Shown: positions 32,419-41,240, counted from the first letter of the stretch. The stretch is 64,000 bases of DNA from JABJPM01 sp964344655 (GCA_964344655.1 CAYFOF010000001.1:124001-188000); one strand, 5' to 3'. Notes: generated by a model not told the origin, from the letters alone. Program-made: numbers and translations.

Positions 32419-33564
32419 ATGGCAAAAGGAGGTAAGAGTAGTTCTGTAGGTGGTTTGATATTTCTTATTGCAATATTTATAATATTATATATGTTAGTTA
32501 TGCCTCCTTGTGAGAAATGCCAATTGTTAAATAAGGGAAATTGTGAAGATGTTTGTGAAATTTCTAGTTTAGAAGGAGTGTTATTTTATGAAGAAATTGG
32601 AGATGTTGATTTAAATGATGAAATTTCTCATGATATGGAACAAGTTAATTTGTATATTAGGGTTGAACCTGAAGAGGAAAATTTAGCTGGATCGTTGTAC
32701 GTAGATAGAGGATGGTTTGGCAATGTTGATCAAGATTTAAGTTTTAATTTAGAAAATATGGGTAATTTAGAAGAAGTGTCTTTCTTAACTAGAGTTAGTG
32801 AAGCTAGTGGGAAGTTGTTTGTAGAATTGAATGGACATATGATTGAACAATTGGAAGTTGATGCTCCTAAATCTGTTGTAGTTTCTTTACCTTCATCTTA
32901 TTTGAAAGAGAAAAATAAATTAAAATTGTATACTGATTCTCCAGGACTTAAATTTTGGCATAAAAATAAATATGAAATGAAAGATTTAAGATTGAGGAAA
33001 ATATATGAAAAAATACATTATGAAGAAGAAAGAAGTTTTTTCCTTAGCGAAATTGAAAAAGATCACCTAAGTGAATCTACTTTGGATTATTCTGTATTTT
33101 GTAGTGCTTCTGGTTCATTAAGTGTTTTGAAGATCTACTTGAATGGGAATATAATTTCTTCTGAAGCTATTGAATGTGAAAGTTTCAAGAGATCTTTAGA
33201 TTTAGACGAAAACGCTTTGAAAGTTGGAGAAAATGAATTATTATTTGTAATTGATGATGGAAATTATTTGTTATCTCCTGTTAAGGTTGTTAATAAATTA
33301 AATCAAGAAATTTATCCATCTTATTCTTTTTCTATTGAAGAAGATGTTTATGATGTTGCAAGAGAATATATATTATCTTTTAAGATGAGTGAAGGTGAAA
33401 AGAATGCGAGAGTTATTGTGAATGATTATGAATTTAATTTAGTTGATCAAAGTACTTATTTTGAAAAGGATATTACTTCATTTGTTAGAGAAGGAAATAA
33501 TCATATTGAGATTATTCCAGAGAATGGATTGAAAATTAATGAAATTAGAATTGATTATAAATAA
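32419..33564 (+). CDS. secreted, membrane-anchored beta-rich protein
   Basis: About 381 residues from ATG 32419, with TTTTAAATTA about 26 nt upstream. N-terminal anchor (GGLIFLIAIFIILYMLVM), immediately followed by a Cys cluster (PCEKCQLLNKGNCEDVCE). The rest is beta-strand-rich with repeated patterns such as INGNIIS and KLKLYTDSPGLKFWH, like galactose-binding-type sandwiches. No catalytic motif. First of a run of four envelope genes; role unknown, perhaps surface scaffold. Confidence 0.6.
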   Translation: MAKGGKSSSVGGLIFLIAIFIILYMLVMPPCEKCQLLNKGNCEDVCEISSLEGVLFYEEIGDVDLNDEISHDMEQVNLYIRVEPEEENLAGSLYVDRGWFGNVDQDLSFNLENMGNLEEVSFLTRVSEASGKLFVELNGHMIEQLEVDAPKSVVVSLPSSYLKEKNKLKLYTDSPGLKFWHKNKYEMKDLRLRKIYEKIHYEEERSFFLSEIEKDHLSESTLDYSVFCSASGSLSVLKIYLNGNIISSEAIECESFKRSLDLDENALKVGENELLFVIDDGNYLLSPVKVVNKLNQEIYPSYSFSIEEDVYDVAREYILSFKMSEGEKNARVIVNDYEFNLVDQSTYFEKDITSFVREGNNHIEIIPENGLKINEIRIDYK

Positions 33565-33599
33565 AAAGATTCTTAAATGTGAAATATTAATTTTATTCT

Positions 33600-35087
33600 A
33601 TGGTTGAAGAAAGAAGAGATGATAGATATTATAATAGGAAATTTTCTGAGAGTTCTTTTTCTCCAAGAGTTGTTGGAGGACATATTTTAAGAGGATTATT
33701 AATATTATTAGTTATTGGAGGAGTTGGATTTTTTAGTTATATTGCATATATTCAAATTTCAAGCGGAAATGCTGAAATTTATACTGATGAAGTTTTTAAT
33801 AATATTGGAGAGGCAAATGAAGATGCTGGAATATGGAGCCAGTTGAAATCCCAATGGAATAAATTAACTAATCCTGCTTCATTAAATACTCATAAATCTG
33901 TTGTAGAAAGAAATGAAAAAAATTCAGAATTGGGTGTTGAAATATTAACTTTTGAAGCAAATAAAAATTCTGATTATTTTGAAGGAGAAACAATTAGAGG
34001 AACTGCGGTTGTTAGAGCTGCGGGATTATCTGGAGAGGGGTCTTTAATTGATGTTGATTGTGAGCTACAAAACTATTATGGAGAGAAATTAATTACACCT
34101 GAAGAAATTATTTATCCTGGAAATGGAAATCCAATACAGAAAAATGTAGGATGTAGTTTTTTGGATGGAGATAAATTATCTTTGCCTAAATTGAAAAATT
34201 CTTTAGAATTGAAATTTACTGCAACTTTTGAAGGATATGCTATTGCTAATTATGATGTTTATTTAATGGAAGCAAATGAATTTGAGAGAATCGTTTATCA
34301 ATTAGGAGAGGACCCATTTAATTATTATGGAATTTCTGATCCTCATTTAAGGTTTGGAAATGTTATGGTTTCAACAACTACACCTGGACCAGTAAATTTG
34401 GCTATTGGTACAGATACTTCACAACCTTTTGCTGGGGGAATAGGTGTGAATCAAGAAAATGAGAAATATTATTTCCAAGTTTCTTTAACTTCACAAGAGA
34501 GAGGAGAGATAAAGAAAGTTGAAAGTTTAACCCTAAAAGTTCCTTCTGAGATAGCTCTAGATGAAGATAGAAGAAATTGTGATTTCCAATTTTCTGGAGA
34601 GTATGATGGAAATTATAAAGTTTATACTTTAACCGATCATGCATTTTATAATGTTGTGAATAAAGATTGTTCTCAAGAAGCTTTGGAAGGGACAGGAATA
34701 ACTAAGAATAATTGTTTAAAAGATTTTGATACTACTGGCGTTGTTTTGCAATGCTTCTTTGAAATACCAGAATATTCTTCTGAATGGTCTCCAATAGTTC
34801 AAACTAATTTTATTGCTGAAACTAAATTTATTTATGAGAAAGAGAAAAAAGAGTTTATTGTGGTTAGAAGAGATGAAAATTCTGCTAACAATGATCCTTG
34901 TGCTTCATTAGAAGAGGAAGAATGTAAGAGTAGTAAAGGGTGTGCTCCTCACGATATTAATGAATTTGATTATTGTGTTGCATGTAGTGAGAACTTTTGT
35001 TCTGATTATTCTTCTGAAGAGTCTTGTAGTGTAGATTATTGTCAGTTAGATTGTGGTTGGGGCAATGAAGTTTGCGAAAGTGTTTAG
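33600..35087 (+). CDS. membrane-anchored extracellular protein with Cys-rich tail
   Basis: 495 residues. A basic, cytosolic N-terminus (EERRDDRYYNRKF) precedes a membrane helix (about 32-52: LLILLVIGGVGFFSYIAYI), then a large beta-rich domain and a Cys-rich C-terminal tail (about 435-495; CASLEEEECKSSKGC, CVACSENFC, CQLDCGWG). The middle (GETIRGTAVVRA, IDVDCELQNYYG) resembles arrestin-like or CARDB-type sandwiches, and its layout is echoed in the two following lipoproteins. No enzyme motif. Function unknown. Confidence 0.6.
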   Translation: MVEERRDDRYYNRKFSESSFSPRVVGGHILRGLLILLVIGGVGFFSYIAYIQISSGNAEIYTDEVFNNIGEANEDAGIWSQLKSQWNKLTNPASLNTHKSVVERNEKNSELGVEILTFEANKNSDYFEGETIRGTAVVRAAGLSGEGSLIDVDCELQNYYGEKLITPEEIIYPGNGNPIQKNVGCSFLDGDKLSLPKLKNSLELKFTATFEGYAIANYDVYLMEANEFERIVYQLGEDPFNYYGISDPHLRFGNVMVSTTTPGPVNLAIGTDTSQPFAGGIGVNQENEKYYFQVSLTSQERGEIKKVESLTLKVPSEIALDEDRRNCDFQFSGEYDGNYKVYTLTDHAFYNVVNKDCSQEALEGTGITKNNCLKDFDTTGVVLQCFFEIPEYSSEWSPIVQTNFIAETKFIYEKEKKEFIVVRRDENSANNDPCASLEEEECKSSKGCAPHDINEFDYCVACSENFCSDYSSEESCSVDYCQLDCGWGNEVCESV

Positions 35088-35124
35088 AAAGGTTTTTAAA
35101 AGAAGTTCTTTATAATTGATAGTA

Positions 35125-35537
35125 ATGAGAGGTGTTTATCTTATTTTTATTTTAGTAGTGTTTTCTTTAGTTATTTCTGGATGCCAGCAAGGAGAGATAA
35201 AGACTAATTTGGGTGGAATTGATATGCAAATATTGGAAGGAACCCCTCCAAGAAATGAAATTTATGAAGGACAAGCATTTAGTGTTAATTTGAGATTAAT
35301 TAATAATATGCCGAAAGAAGTAAATGATGTTTCTTTATGTGTTTATGATACTCCGTCTGAATCTATTGGTGGAATTCCTGGAAAAGAATGTAAAACTGTT
35401 AATTTTTTTGGAGCCCAAGAATATGAAGGGGAGATAACTCCTGAAGTAAGTGAGGTTTTCGTATTTCCAGAATCTGGAAGTTATGCTTATCAAGGGATTC
35501 ATGAAGGAATAAAAGTAACTAACATTTTTGTTGAATT
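35125..35537 (+). CDS. lipoprotein, N-terminal part, cut by scaffold gap
   Basis: ATG at 35125; a TTG nine bases earlier is less likely. Signal peptide ending in the lipobox VISGC, so the mature protein would be lipid-anchored at Cys20. About 120 residues follow (ILEGTPPRNEIYEGQAFSVN, LRLINNMPKEVNDVS) in a beta-sandwich pattern shared with the lipoprotein at 36084. The frame runs into ten Ns. GTTTTTAAAAG at 35092-35102 is 28 nt before the ATG. The C-terminal part is probably at 35593-36087. Confidence 0.68.
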
Positions 35538-35547
35538 NNNNNNNNNN
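35538..35547. other. assembly gap (10 Ns) followed by about 80 bases of unlike composition
   Basis: Ten Ns join two contigs inside a lipoprotein gene. The next 80 bases or so (35548-35628) are much richer in G+C than anything nearby and carry a stop (TAG 35557-35559) in the frame of the downstream coding part. They do not look like the expected coding sequence and may be a misjoined end. Confidence 0.9.
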
Positions 35548-35592
35548 AGCGTGCCGTAGTTTTCGGTTAAGGTAGAACTTTCGCAGGTTGAC

Positions 35593-36087
35593 GTGCTGAA
35601 TATTGTCTTGTTGATGCCGAGCTCTTTTGTTTGTTTTAAGAAAGGACCAGAAATTGAAACTGATTTTCCGTGTGAATTGAAGGAAAGCTTTTCTGGAGAT
35701 AAAATAAATTCAGATGTTTCTCCGGTTAATGTACAAAGAGTTGAAAAAAATATAGTTCCTTTAGGCCAAGGAAGTAATCAAGTGGTTTTAGATATATATT
35801 TGGTTAGAGATTCTAGAGGGGAAGTTGTTTCTGAAACTTATGAAGGTCAAAATTTAATAGATGTAAAAGTTAGTGTTGGAAAATCTGGAGATTTCTTTGA
35901 ATGTGCTCCGAGTACACAAGAGGGATTAATTGAGTTTAAAGAGGGATCTAAGAAAATTACATGTATTAATCAAATGACTTTAGATGAGAATGCTTATCAA
36001 GATTCTATAAATATAGATTTAGTGTATGGCTATAAAGTCGTACAACCAATAAGAAATATTCAATTAAAGGAGGGAATAATAAGATGA
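35593..36087 (+). CDS. lipoprotein, C-terminal part (after gap)
   Basis: Frame open from 35560 to 36087 with no credible start; 35593 is a GTG in suspect sequence, and trustworthy coding begins near 35629 (CFKKGPEIETDFPCE). Strand-rich pattern with Cys at PCELKES, ECAPST, TCINQM and the ending VYGYKVVQPIRNI parallels the lipoprotein encoded next, so this is best read as the C-terminal two thirds of the gene starting at 35125. The TGA overlaps the next ATG. Confidence 0.6.
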   Translation: MLNIVLLMPSSFVCFKKGPEIETDFPCELKESFSGDKINSDVSPVNVQRVEKNIVPLGQGSNQVVLDIYLVRDSRGEVVSETYEGQNLIDVKVSVGKSGDFFECAPSTQEGLIEFKEGSKKITCINQMTLDENAYQDSINIDLVYGYKVVQPIRNIQLKEGIIR

Positions 36088-36992
36088 AAGGGTTGTTTTT
36101 TGTTTTTACAGCGATGTTATTAATTAGTGGATGTAGTAATAATGAAGTTATTGAGGATGGTCCATTTGTGGGAGGATCTTCTGGAGTTTCATTATCTTTT
36201 GTTACAGGAGCACCTGTTTCTGAATTTTCAGTTTCAGAAGGAGTTCCAGTACAAGTTATGTTAAAGAATAATGGTGAATATGATTTGCCTTTAAATTCTG
36301 CTGAATTATCTTTGTATGGATTGAAGATGTCTGATTATGGATTAACTTCAGATTACAAAGTTGTTGAAGGTGGCTTATTAGGTATAAAGAAAGATTTCAT
36401 TGAAGAAGGTGCAGAAAGAATAGTTGATATGGGAACAATGAAATATACTGGAAGTGTTACAACAAGTTTAGAAGCGAATTTGAAAGCAAAAGTATGTTAT
36501 CCATATAGGACTGAAGCAAGAATTAGTGCATGTGCATTATCTAGGAATATAATTGCTGCAGGCGGAGAGAGTGTTTGTGATATTGCTGGAGAGAAATATT
36601 CTTCTACGAGAGTAAGTAGTTCTCCTGTTCAAATAACAAGTTTTACTGAGGCCTTGAGTGGAAGTAGTGAAGTTATGTTTAGAATAGAAATTGAGAACAA
36701 AGGAATGGGTAATGTTTATGCAAACAATGCTGAATGTTCTAGTTTAGATGGAACTACATTAGATAAAGATAAGGTTTACTATACAATTGATCAAGAGGAT
36801 GTTGTTTGTACATCTTTTGATGGTGTAGAATCTAATGAAGGATATTTGAAATTAAGCAATGGTAAGAAGACTTTAATATGTTCAATGCCAGTTGAAGAAG
36901 GTGGATCTGGATATACTACTGAACTTCCAATATACTTAGATTTCAAGTATGTAGAAAGTACATCTAAAGATTTAACAATTTTAGAAGCATAA
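36084..36992 (+). CDS. lipoprotein, beta-sandwich family
   Basis: 302 residues. Signal peptide with lipobox LISGC (Cys17). Two strand-rich domains: one with GVPVQVMLKNNGEYDLPL (typical Ig/CARDB-like new domain start) and one with ITSFTEALSGSSEVMFRIE and a Cys set (AECSS, VVCTS, LICSM). Related in layout to the neighbouring broken lipoprotein and, more distantly, to the 495-residue protein upstream. Coupled by ATGA to the previous fragment. Surface role likely; exact function unknown. Confidence 0.65.
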   Translation: MKGLFFVFTAMLLISGCSNNEVIEDGPFVGGSSGVSLSFVTGAPVSEFSVSEGVPVQVMLKNNGEYDLPLNSAELSLYGLKMSDYGLTSDYKVVEGGLLGIKKDFIEEGAERIVDMGTMKYTGSVTTSLEANLKAKVCYPYRTEARISACALSRNIIAAGGESVCDIAGEKYSSTRVSSSPVQITSFTEALSGSSEVMFRIEIENKGMGNVYANNAECSSLDGTTLDKDKVYYTIDQEDVVCTSFDGVESNEGYLKLSNGKKTLICSMPVEEGGSGYTTELPIYLDFKYVESTSKDLTILEA

Positions 36993-37024
36993 GCTTTTAA
37001 AATTTAATTTCTTTCTTTTTTATT

Positions 37025-37576
37025 ATGATTGAGTTAAGAGAATTAGAGGATGCTGCAAAGAAGCATGAATTGTATAAAAATGTTATTTCTACTGGAGGTA
37101 ATATAGTTTTTTATCGTGGGAATTTGGAAAATCCAGAATATTTATTTATTGGTGAAGCTCCGGGACAAACGGAAAATAGGGAAGGAAAACCTTTTGTTGG
37201 TAGGAGTGGGAAATTATTAGATGGTTGGATGGAAAGTATTGGAATAAATAACTTTGTTGTAATTAATACAGTTCCGATTATTCCTTTAACTCCAGAAGGA
37301 GGGATTAGAAAACCAACTAAATCTGAAATTGATTATTTTAGGCCTTATGTTGATAAATTGATTAAAGTGATTAATCCTGGAAAAATTATTTGTTTAGGGA
37401 AAAGTGCTTTAGAATATGTTGGATTGGATTTGAAAAATTTAACTTGGAAAGATAATATTGGGTTTATTTATCATCCTGCTTTTTATTTAAGGAGAGGAAT
37501 GAGTGGTATTGAAGATTTTAAGAAATTAGTTGAGAGTAAAGGTAGTCAGAAAGATTTATTTGACTTTTCTAGCTAA
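37025..37576 (+). CDS. uracil-DNA glycosylase, family 4-like without Fe-S cysteines
   Basis: 183 residues. Motif A GEAPGQTENREGKPFVGRSG and motif B YHPAF are those of family 4 uracil-DNA glycosylases. The four Cys that hold the 4Fe-4S cluster in that family (two in the N-terminal CxxC-type region, two around the PPGNRxPT loop) are absent: the corresponding stretches read AAKKHELYKN and NTVPIIPLTPEGGIRKPT. The enzyme should still remove uracil from DNA but seems to be a cluster-less variant. CTTTTAAAAT is 27 nt upstream. Confidence 0.88.
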   Translation: MIELRELEDAAKKHELYKNVISTGGNIVFYRGNLENPEYLFIGEAPGQTENREGKPFVGRSGKLLDGWMESIGINNFVVINTVPIIPLTPEGGIRKPTKSEIDYFRPYVDKLIKVINPGKIICLGKSALEYVGLDLKNLTWKDNIGFIYHPAFYLRRGMSGIEDFKKLVESKGSQKDLFDFSS

Positions 37577-37714
37577 GTTTCTGTATTTGCTTAATTTATC
37601 AGTTTCAGAATATTTTGCGGGTTTTGGATTTTCTGCTTTTTCTCCGCATTTTGGACAGGTTTTTTCTAATGTGAATGTGTTACATTTTTCACATTTTAGA
37701 ATTTGAAGTTTCAT
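37556..37714 (-). CDS. nop10: H/ACA RNP protein Nop10
   Basis: 52 residues. Starts MKLQILKCEKCNTFTLEKTC with a CxxC pair and CPKCGE forming the zinc ribbon, followed by PKPAKYSETDKLSKYR, the conserved tail that contacts Cbf5. Nop10 is part of the archaeal H/ACA pseudouridylation complex. Its start overlaps the aIF2-alpha stop by 4 bases and its stop overlaps the glycosylase gene by 21. Placement downstream of aIF2-alpha is the usual archaeal order. Confidence 0.94.
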   Translation of the reverse strand: MKLQILKCEKCNTFTLEKTCPKCGEKAENPKPAKYSETDKLSKYRNLARKVK

Positions 37715-38481
37715 TCTCTTTTAAATTCGCCGTGACCTTTAGCTTTTTCTATTTTTTCTATTATTTCTTCTTGAGCGTTTTTTAGAATTCCTTCAGCAGT
37801 CTTATAGTCTGAAGCTTTTACAGAAATGCTGTATTTTGGAGCACTTATGTAACTTATTTTTATATCTCCTTTTTGTGCATTAATTAATATTTTTTTGATT
37901 ACTTCTATTCCATTTGGTTCTTCTGATATTAGTTTTAAAGTTCCTTTAATTTCTACTTCTGGAGCTTTTATTTTATCTTTTACAGTTTCTAAAATTAATT
38001 TTTCAGTTTCTTTTTCTAATTTTAATTCTTTTATTGCTTCATCATCTAGTACAAATCTTTGGAATGCATCATAGATTCCACCGTATGTTTCGATTAATTT
38101 AAATCCGGCTTCTGCATACATTGTTTTTAGATCTTTTTTTAGTTGTTTTCCAATGTATTCTAGTAATTTTTCTGCTTTTTGTTCTTGTTTGTATTCATTT
38201 ATTTTGTTAACACGTTGCATTGTGTTAACTCTTCTTATAGAAATATCAATTTGGTTTTTATCTTTTTTTACGTTTAAAACTTTACAGACTATTTTTTTCC
38301 CTTCTTTTACATAATCTCTTATGTTTCTAATTCTACCTGGAGAAATTTCAGAAATATGAATCATTCCGTCTAGGTTTTTATATTCGTCTAATTTTGCAAA
38401 AACAGAATGATAAAGGATTTTAGTAACTGTACAAATTACTATTTCTCCTTGTTCGGGTACTCCCGATTTTTTATAGAACAT
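37711..38481 (-). CDS. eif2a: translation initiation factor aIF2-alpha
   Basis: 256 residues. N-terminal S1 domain (GEIVICTVTKILYHSVFAKL, MIHISEISPGRIRNI), helical middle domain and C-terminal alpha/beta domain ending in IEKAKGHGEFKRE. Part of the heterotrimer that delivers initiator tRNA. Lies in the classic operon GINS - L44e - S27e - aIF2-alpha - Nop10. Confidence 0.97.
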   Translation of the reverse strand: MFYKKSGVPEQGEIVICTVTKILYHSVFAKLDEYKNLDGMIHISEISPGRIRNIRDYVKEGKKIVCKVLNVKKDKNQIDISIRRVNTMQRVNKINEYKQEQKAEKLLEYIGKQLKKDLKTMYAEAGFKLIETYGGIYDAFQRFVLDDEAIKELKLEKETEKLILETVKDKIKAPEVEIKGTLKLISEEPNGIEVIKKILINAQKGDIKISYISAPKYSISVKASDYKTAEGILKNAQEEIIEKIEKAKGHGEFKRE

Positions 38482-38487
38482 TTTGAA

Positions 38488-38655
38488 TTATAAAGTTTCA
38501 AGAACATTTGCTGTTATTTTGGCTTTTCCGCCAGTGGATTTTGCTAGTACTTCTCCGCACACTAAGCATTTAACTTCAGATGAAGCTTTTTCGAAAATTA
38601 TTTGTTCGTTTTTACATTTACAACGTACTTTTATGAATTTACTTTTTGGGCTCAT
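38488..38655 (-). CDS. rps27e: 30S ribosomal protein S27e
   Basis: 55 residues: MSPKSKFIKVRCKCKNEQII, then SSEVKCLVCGEVLAKSTGGK. The CxC and CxxC pair forms the zinc ribbon. Start overlaps the L44e stop (ATGA) and the stop lies six bases before the aIF2-alpha ATG. Length and position match archaeal S27e. Confidence 0.96.
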   Translation of the reverse strand: MSPKSKFIKVRCKCKNEQIIFEKASSEVKCLVCGEVLAKSTGGKAKITANVLETL

Positions 38656-38969
38656 TTTTGTTCTAACTCCACTTTCTTCATTCTTCCCATTGGAAGTATA
38701 CTTGATTTATTGCAATCTTTACAAGTTAATTTTAATGATATTTTTTTAGATGATTTTGATCCAGTTCTTTTAAATTTACTAATAGCTGGTTTTGAACCCC
38801 ATTTTCCAAGATTTCCAAATCCTCTACCTAGGCCTCTTCCTTTAGATCTAGCAATAGATCCTTTCTTTAGAGTTCCTCTGTTTCCAGTAGTTTTATTTTC
38901 TGCTACTTTATGTTCTTTGTGTGTTTTACACTTTTTACAGAACGCTTTTTTTGATTTTGGGAATTTCAT
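38652..38969 (-). CDS. rpl44e: 50S ribosomal protein L44e
   Basis: 105 residues, a little longer than many archaeal L44e. FCKKCKTHKEHKV and TCKDCNKSSIL give the zinc site; the basic middle holds KGRGLGRGFGNLGKWG. Binds the E-site region of the large subunit. Coupled by overlapping start/stop to GINS upstream and S27e downstream. Confidence 0.97.
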   Translation of the reverse strand: MKFPKSKKAFCKKCKTHKEHKVAENKTTGNRGTLKKGSIARSKGRGLGRGFGNLGKWGSKPAISKFKRTGSKSSKKISLKLTCKDCNKSSILPMGRMKKVELEQK

Positions 38970-39595
38970 ATTTCTTCAGCCTTTTCTTGTTTTATCAAAA
39001 AATCCGCAGTTTCATTCGGGATTTCTATTATTTGTTCATTATTGAATGGCCCGTAACTCTCCATGTCTACTCCTAAAAATTTAGGAATATCACATAACAT
39101 TTTGAGCTTTTTGGCTGTTTTGATAGGTTTTTCATTCGTTTTTAAGTCTTTTGGTTTAGATTTTGGAATATCTATGTTTGGGAGCTGTCCAGAGCTTAAT
39201 TTGTATAAAACATTTTCTCTGTAGTGATCTAGGTTTTTTGTTAAAATTTTGTAAAATTCTTGTTCTTCTGGAAGCATTGATGCGGTTTCTTCAGTGTTTA
39301 TGCTTGTTCTTGAGGATATTAAGCTAGATTGAATTATTTTTGATTCTCTTCTTTCATATAGTTCTTTTATTATTCTTTGGATTGATTCTATTTGTTTTCT
39401 TGTTTTGTGAACTTCTGTGCTTGTAAATATTGATTTTTTCTTTTCTTGAGATTCTAGAATTTCTTGTTTTTTGTTTAGATAGTTTATTAGATCATTTAGG
39501 AAATTATCTGGAAGTTTTTGTAATTCTGCTCTGTTTTTTTCTCTTCTTAGAAGGTCGTAGAGAGTTTCATATGTAATTATTATGTTGTCTTCCAT
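38966..39595 (-). CDS. GINS replication complex subunit (Gins51-like)
   Basis: 209 residues with an N-terminal helical A domain and a small C-terminal B domain (KMLCDIPKFLGVDMESYGPF, ETADFLIKQEKAEEI). The A-then-B order marks the Gins51 (Sld5/Psf1-like) type. GINS joins MCM to Cdc45/RecJ in the replicative helicase. First gene of the translation operon, an arrangement shared with other archaea. No second GINS subunit is in the window. Confidence 0.9.
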   Translation of the reverse strand: MEDNIIITYETLYDLLRREKNRAELQKLPDNFLNDLINYLNKKQEILESQEKKKSIFTSTEVHKTRKQIESIQRIIKELYERRESKIIQSSLISSRTSINTEETASMLPEEQEFYKILTKNLDHYRENVLYKLSSGQLPNIDIPKSKPKDLKTNEKPIKTAKKLKMLCDIPKFLGVDMESYGPFNNEQIIEIPNETADFLIKQEKAEEI

Positions 39596-39683
39596 TTGTG
39601 TTGTTTTAGAAGGTTGGTCTGTTTTAAAAGATTTCTGTGTTGTTTTCGATATGTTTATAAAAAGTTGTTGTTGAAGTTTATTT

Positions 39684-40166
39684 ATGAAGATTTTAGTTGT
39701 AGGAGACTTCCATGGAAAGTTTCCTGTAAAGTTAAGTAAAATTGCTAAAACATGTGATTTTGTTTTGTCTACTGGCGATTTTGGAGGGAGTGATAATTTA
39801 TTAAAAATTGTTTTTAAATATTTTTATGGAAAATGGTGGGAGATTGTTGGTCCTAAAAAGGCTAAGAAATATATAATGGAAGATTATAATTCTGGTAAAA
39901 ATATTATTAATAAATTAAATAATCTTAGGGTTCCTGTTTATACAATCCATGGTAATTGGGATTTTGAAGATTCTGAAGTTAATAAGAGAACAGCAGGAAT
40001 AAAATTAAAAAAATATTCTGAGATAATTAAAAATAAAAAAAATGTGAATTTTTTAAAAAGGAAAATTATTGATGTAGGAGGATTGAAACTTTATGCATTT
40101 GGGGGTTCAGTAACTGCATCTATTTATCTTAATCACAAAAAATTTGATAAAAAAAAAGAGACTTAA
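39684..40166 (+). pseudogene. calcineurin-like phosphoesterase, N-terminal half (frameshifted)
   Basis: Residues 1-160 carry VGDFHGKF, STGDFGGSDN and IHGNWDFED, the metal motifs of YfcE/MJ0912-like phosphoesterases. The frame breaks in a run of nine A (40149-40157): removing one A joins it to the frame at 40144-40509, which supplies the remaining motifs. Either a one-base assembly error, a true inactivating frameshift, or slippage on the A-run. Together the halves would make about 275 residues. Confidence 0.8.
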
Positions 40167-40509
40167 ATATAGAAAGAAACATGAAAAACAAGAAAAATCT
40201 TTATTTAGTAAAAAATCAAATAATCTTGATATTCTTTTAGCCCATTATCCTCCTTATGGATATTTTGATAAGGTCGATTACCCTGGAGAAAATCCTATGA
40301 ATGGGAAACATGTTGGTTTTAAGCCATATACAAAATATATTAAAAAATTCAAACCTAAGTTATTTATCTGCGGACATATGCATGAATATCAAGGTGTAAA
40401 AAAATTAGATGATACTCTTATTTTAACCACTGGTGCTGCAAAAGAAGGAAAAGCTGCAGTTCTTGAATATGACGATAATAAAAAAATAAAAATAAAACTT
40501 ATTAACTAG
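40144..40509 (+). pseudogene. calcineurin-like phosphoesterase, C-terminal half (frameshifted)
   Basis: Continues the phosphoesterase in the next frame: ILLAHYPPYGYFD, then FICGHMHEYQG, the late metal motif. The only upstream start is TTG at 40144 inside the overlap, with no Shine-Dalgarno site, so independent translation is unlikely. Read as the tail of the preceding half. Its stop overlaps the convergent nucleotidyltransferase-like gene by 4 bases (CTAG). Confidence 0.78.
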
Positions 40510-41240
40510 ATTTTTAGTGGTTTGATTGAATTTTTGTTTATTTTTTCTATTAAGTTTAATATTTCGTAATAATATGTTAGTGCTTCTTCTCTGTTTTTTG
40601 CTGTATATTCTTTTGTTAATCCCGCATGTTTTAGTACGTATTTAAATAGATGGTTCATAACCTTTACTAAAAATTTTTCTGGATAATTTGAAACAAATCT
40701 ATCATTGTCGCATAGGTATGCTAATAAATTATCATATTTTCCATTTTTAGTAAATTTTGAATCAAATAGATCGTCAAAATTTCCTTTTAGCATTTCATAT
40801 TCTTTTTTTAATATTTTTGTAATGTCTAATCCTTCTGCTAAACTTGAAGACCAATTTTTTAATAAATGAGGTAATGAAAAATACACCATCACTTGAAATG
40901 CTATATCTTTATTTTTATATTTCCCAATTAATAATACTTCTTCTTGATGTGAAAATCTTGCAAAACATATTAATTTTCTATTATAATTTTTCATAAGGTA
41001 CTTATTTAGATTATTGTGTAATTTATGCAATTCTTTGTAAAATTCTTTTGGATTTGATTTTGGATTTTTTGTTATGATTAAATCTATGTCATGATTTATA
41101 TTACAAGATCCTATTGTTCCGTATGTTTGGATGTGTTTTGTTTTGTTTAATTTTTTTATAAGGTATTGTTTTACTTCTTGCCAAATATAGTATTCTTTTT
41201 CTTTTTCTCCAATTGTTTTGTTTTTTAATTCTTGTTTCAT
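40506..41240 (-). CDS. nucleotidyltransferase-fold protein
   Basis: 244 residues. TYGTIGSCNINHDIDLIITK near residue 40 matches the GS-x(n)-DxD core of Pol beta-like nucleotidyltransferases (Gly-Ser then Asp-x-Asp), and a helical C-terminal half follows. IAFQVMVYF could supply a third acidic or strand element. Substrate unknown: tRNA, antibiotic or protein are all possible. Divergent from the TrmB regulator across 75 bases. Confidence 0.6.
   Translation of the reverse strand: MKQELKNKTIGEKEKEYYIWQEVKQYLIKKLNKTKHIQTYGTIGSCNINHDIDLIITKNPKSNPKEFYKELHKLHNNLNKYLMKNYNRKLICFARFSHQEEVLLIGKYKNKDIAFQVMVYFSLPHLLKNWSSSLAEGLDITKILKKEYEMLKGNFDDLFDSKFTKNGKYDNLLAYLCDNDRFVSNYPEKFLVKVMNHLFKYVLKHAGLTKEYTAKNREEALTYYYEILNLIEKINKNSIKPLKI

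Noticed and set aside
38483..39045. Plus-strand frames across the ribosomal operon
   Set aside because: Antisense to S27e, L44e and GINS, which have clear family motifs; the plus frames lack any.
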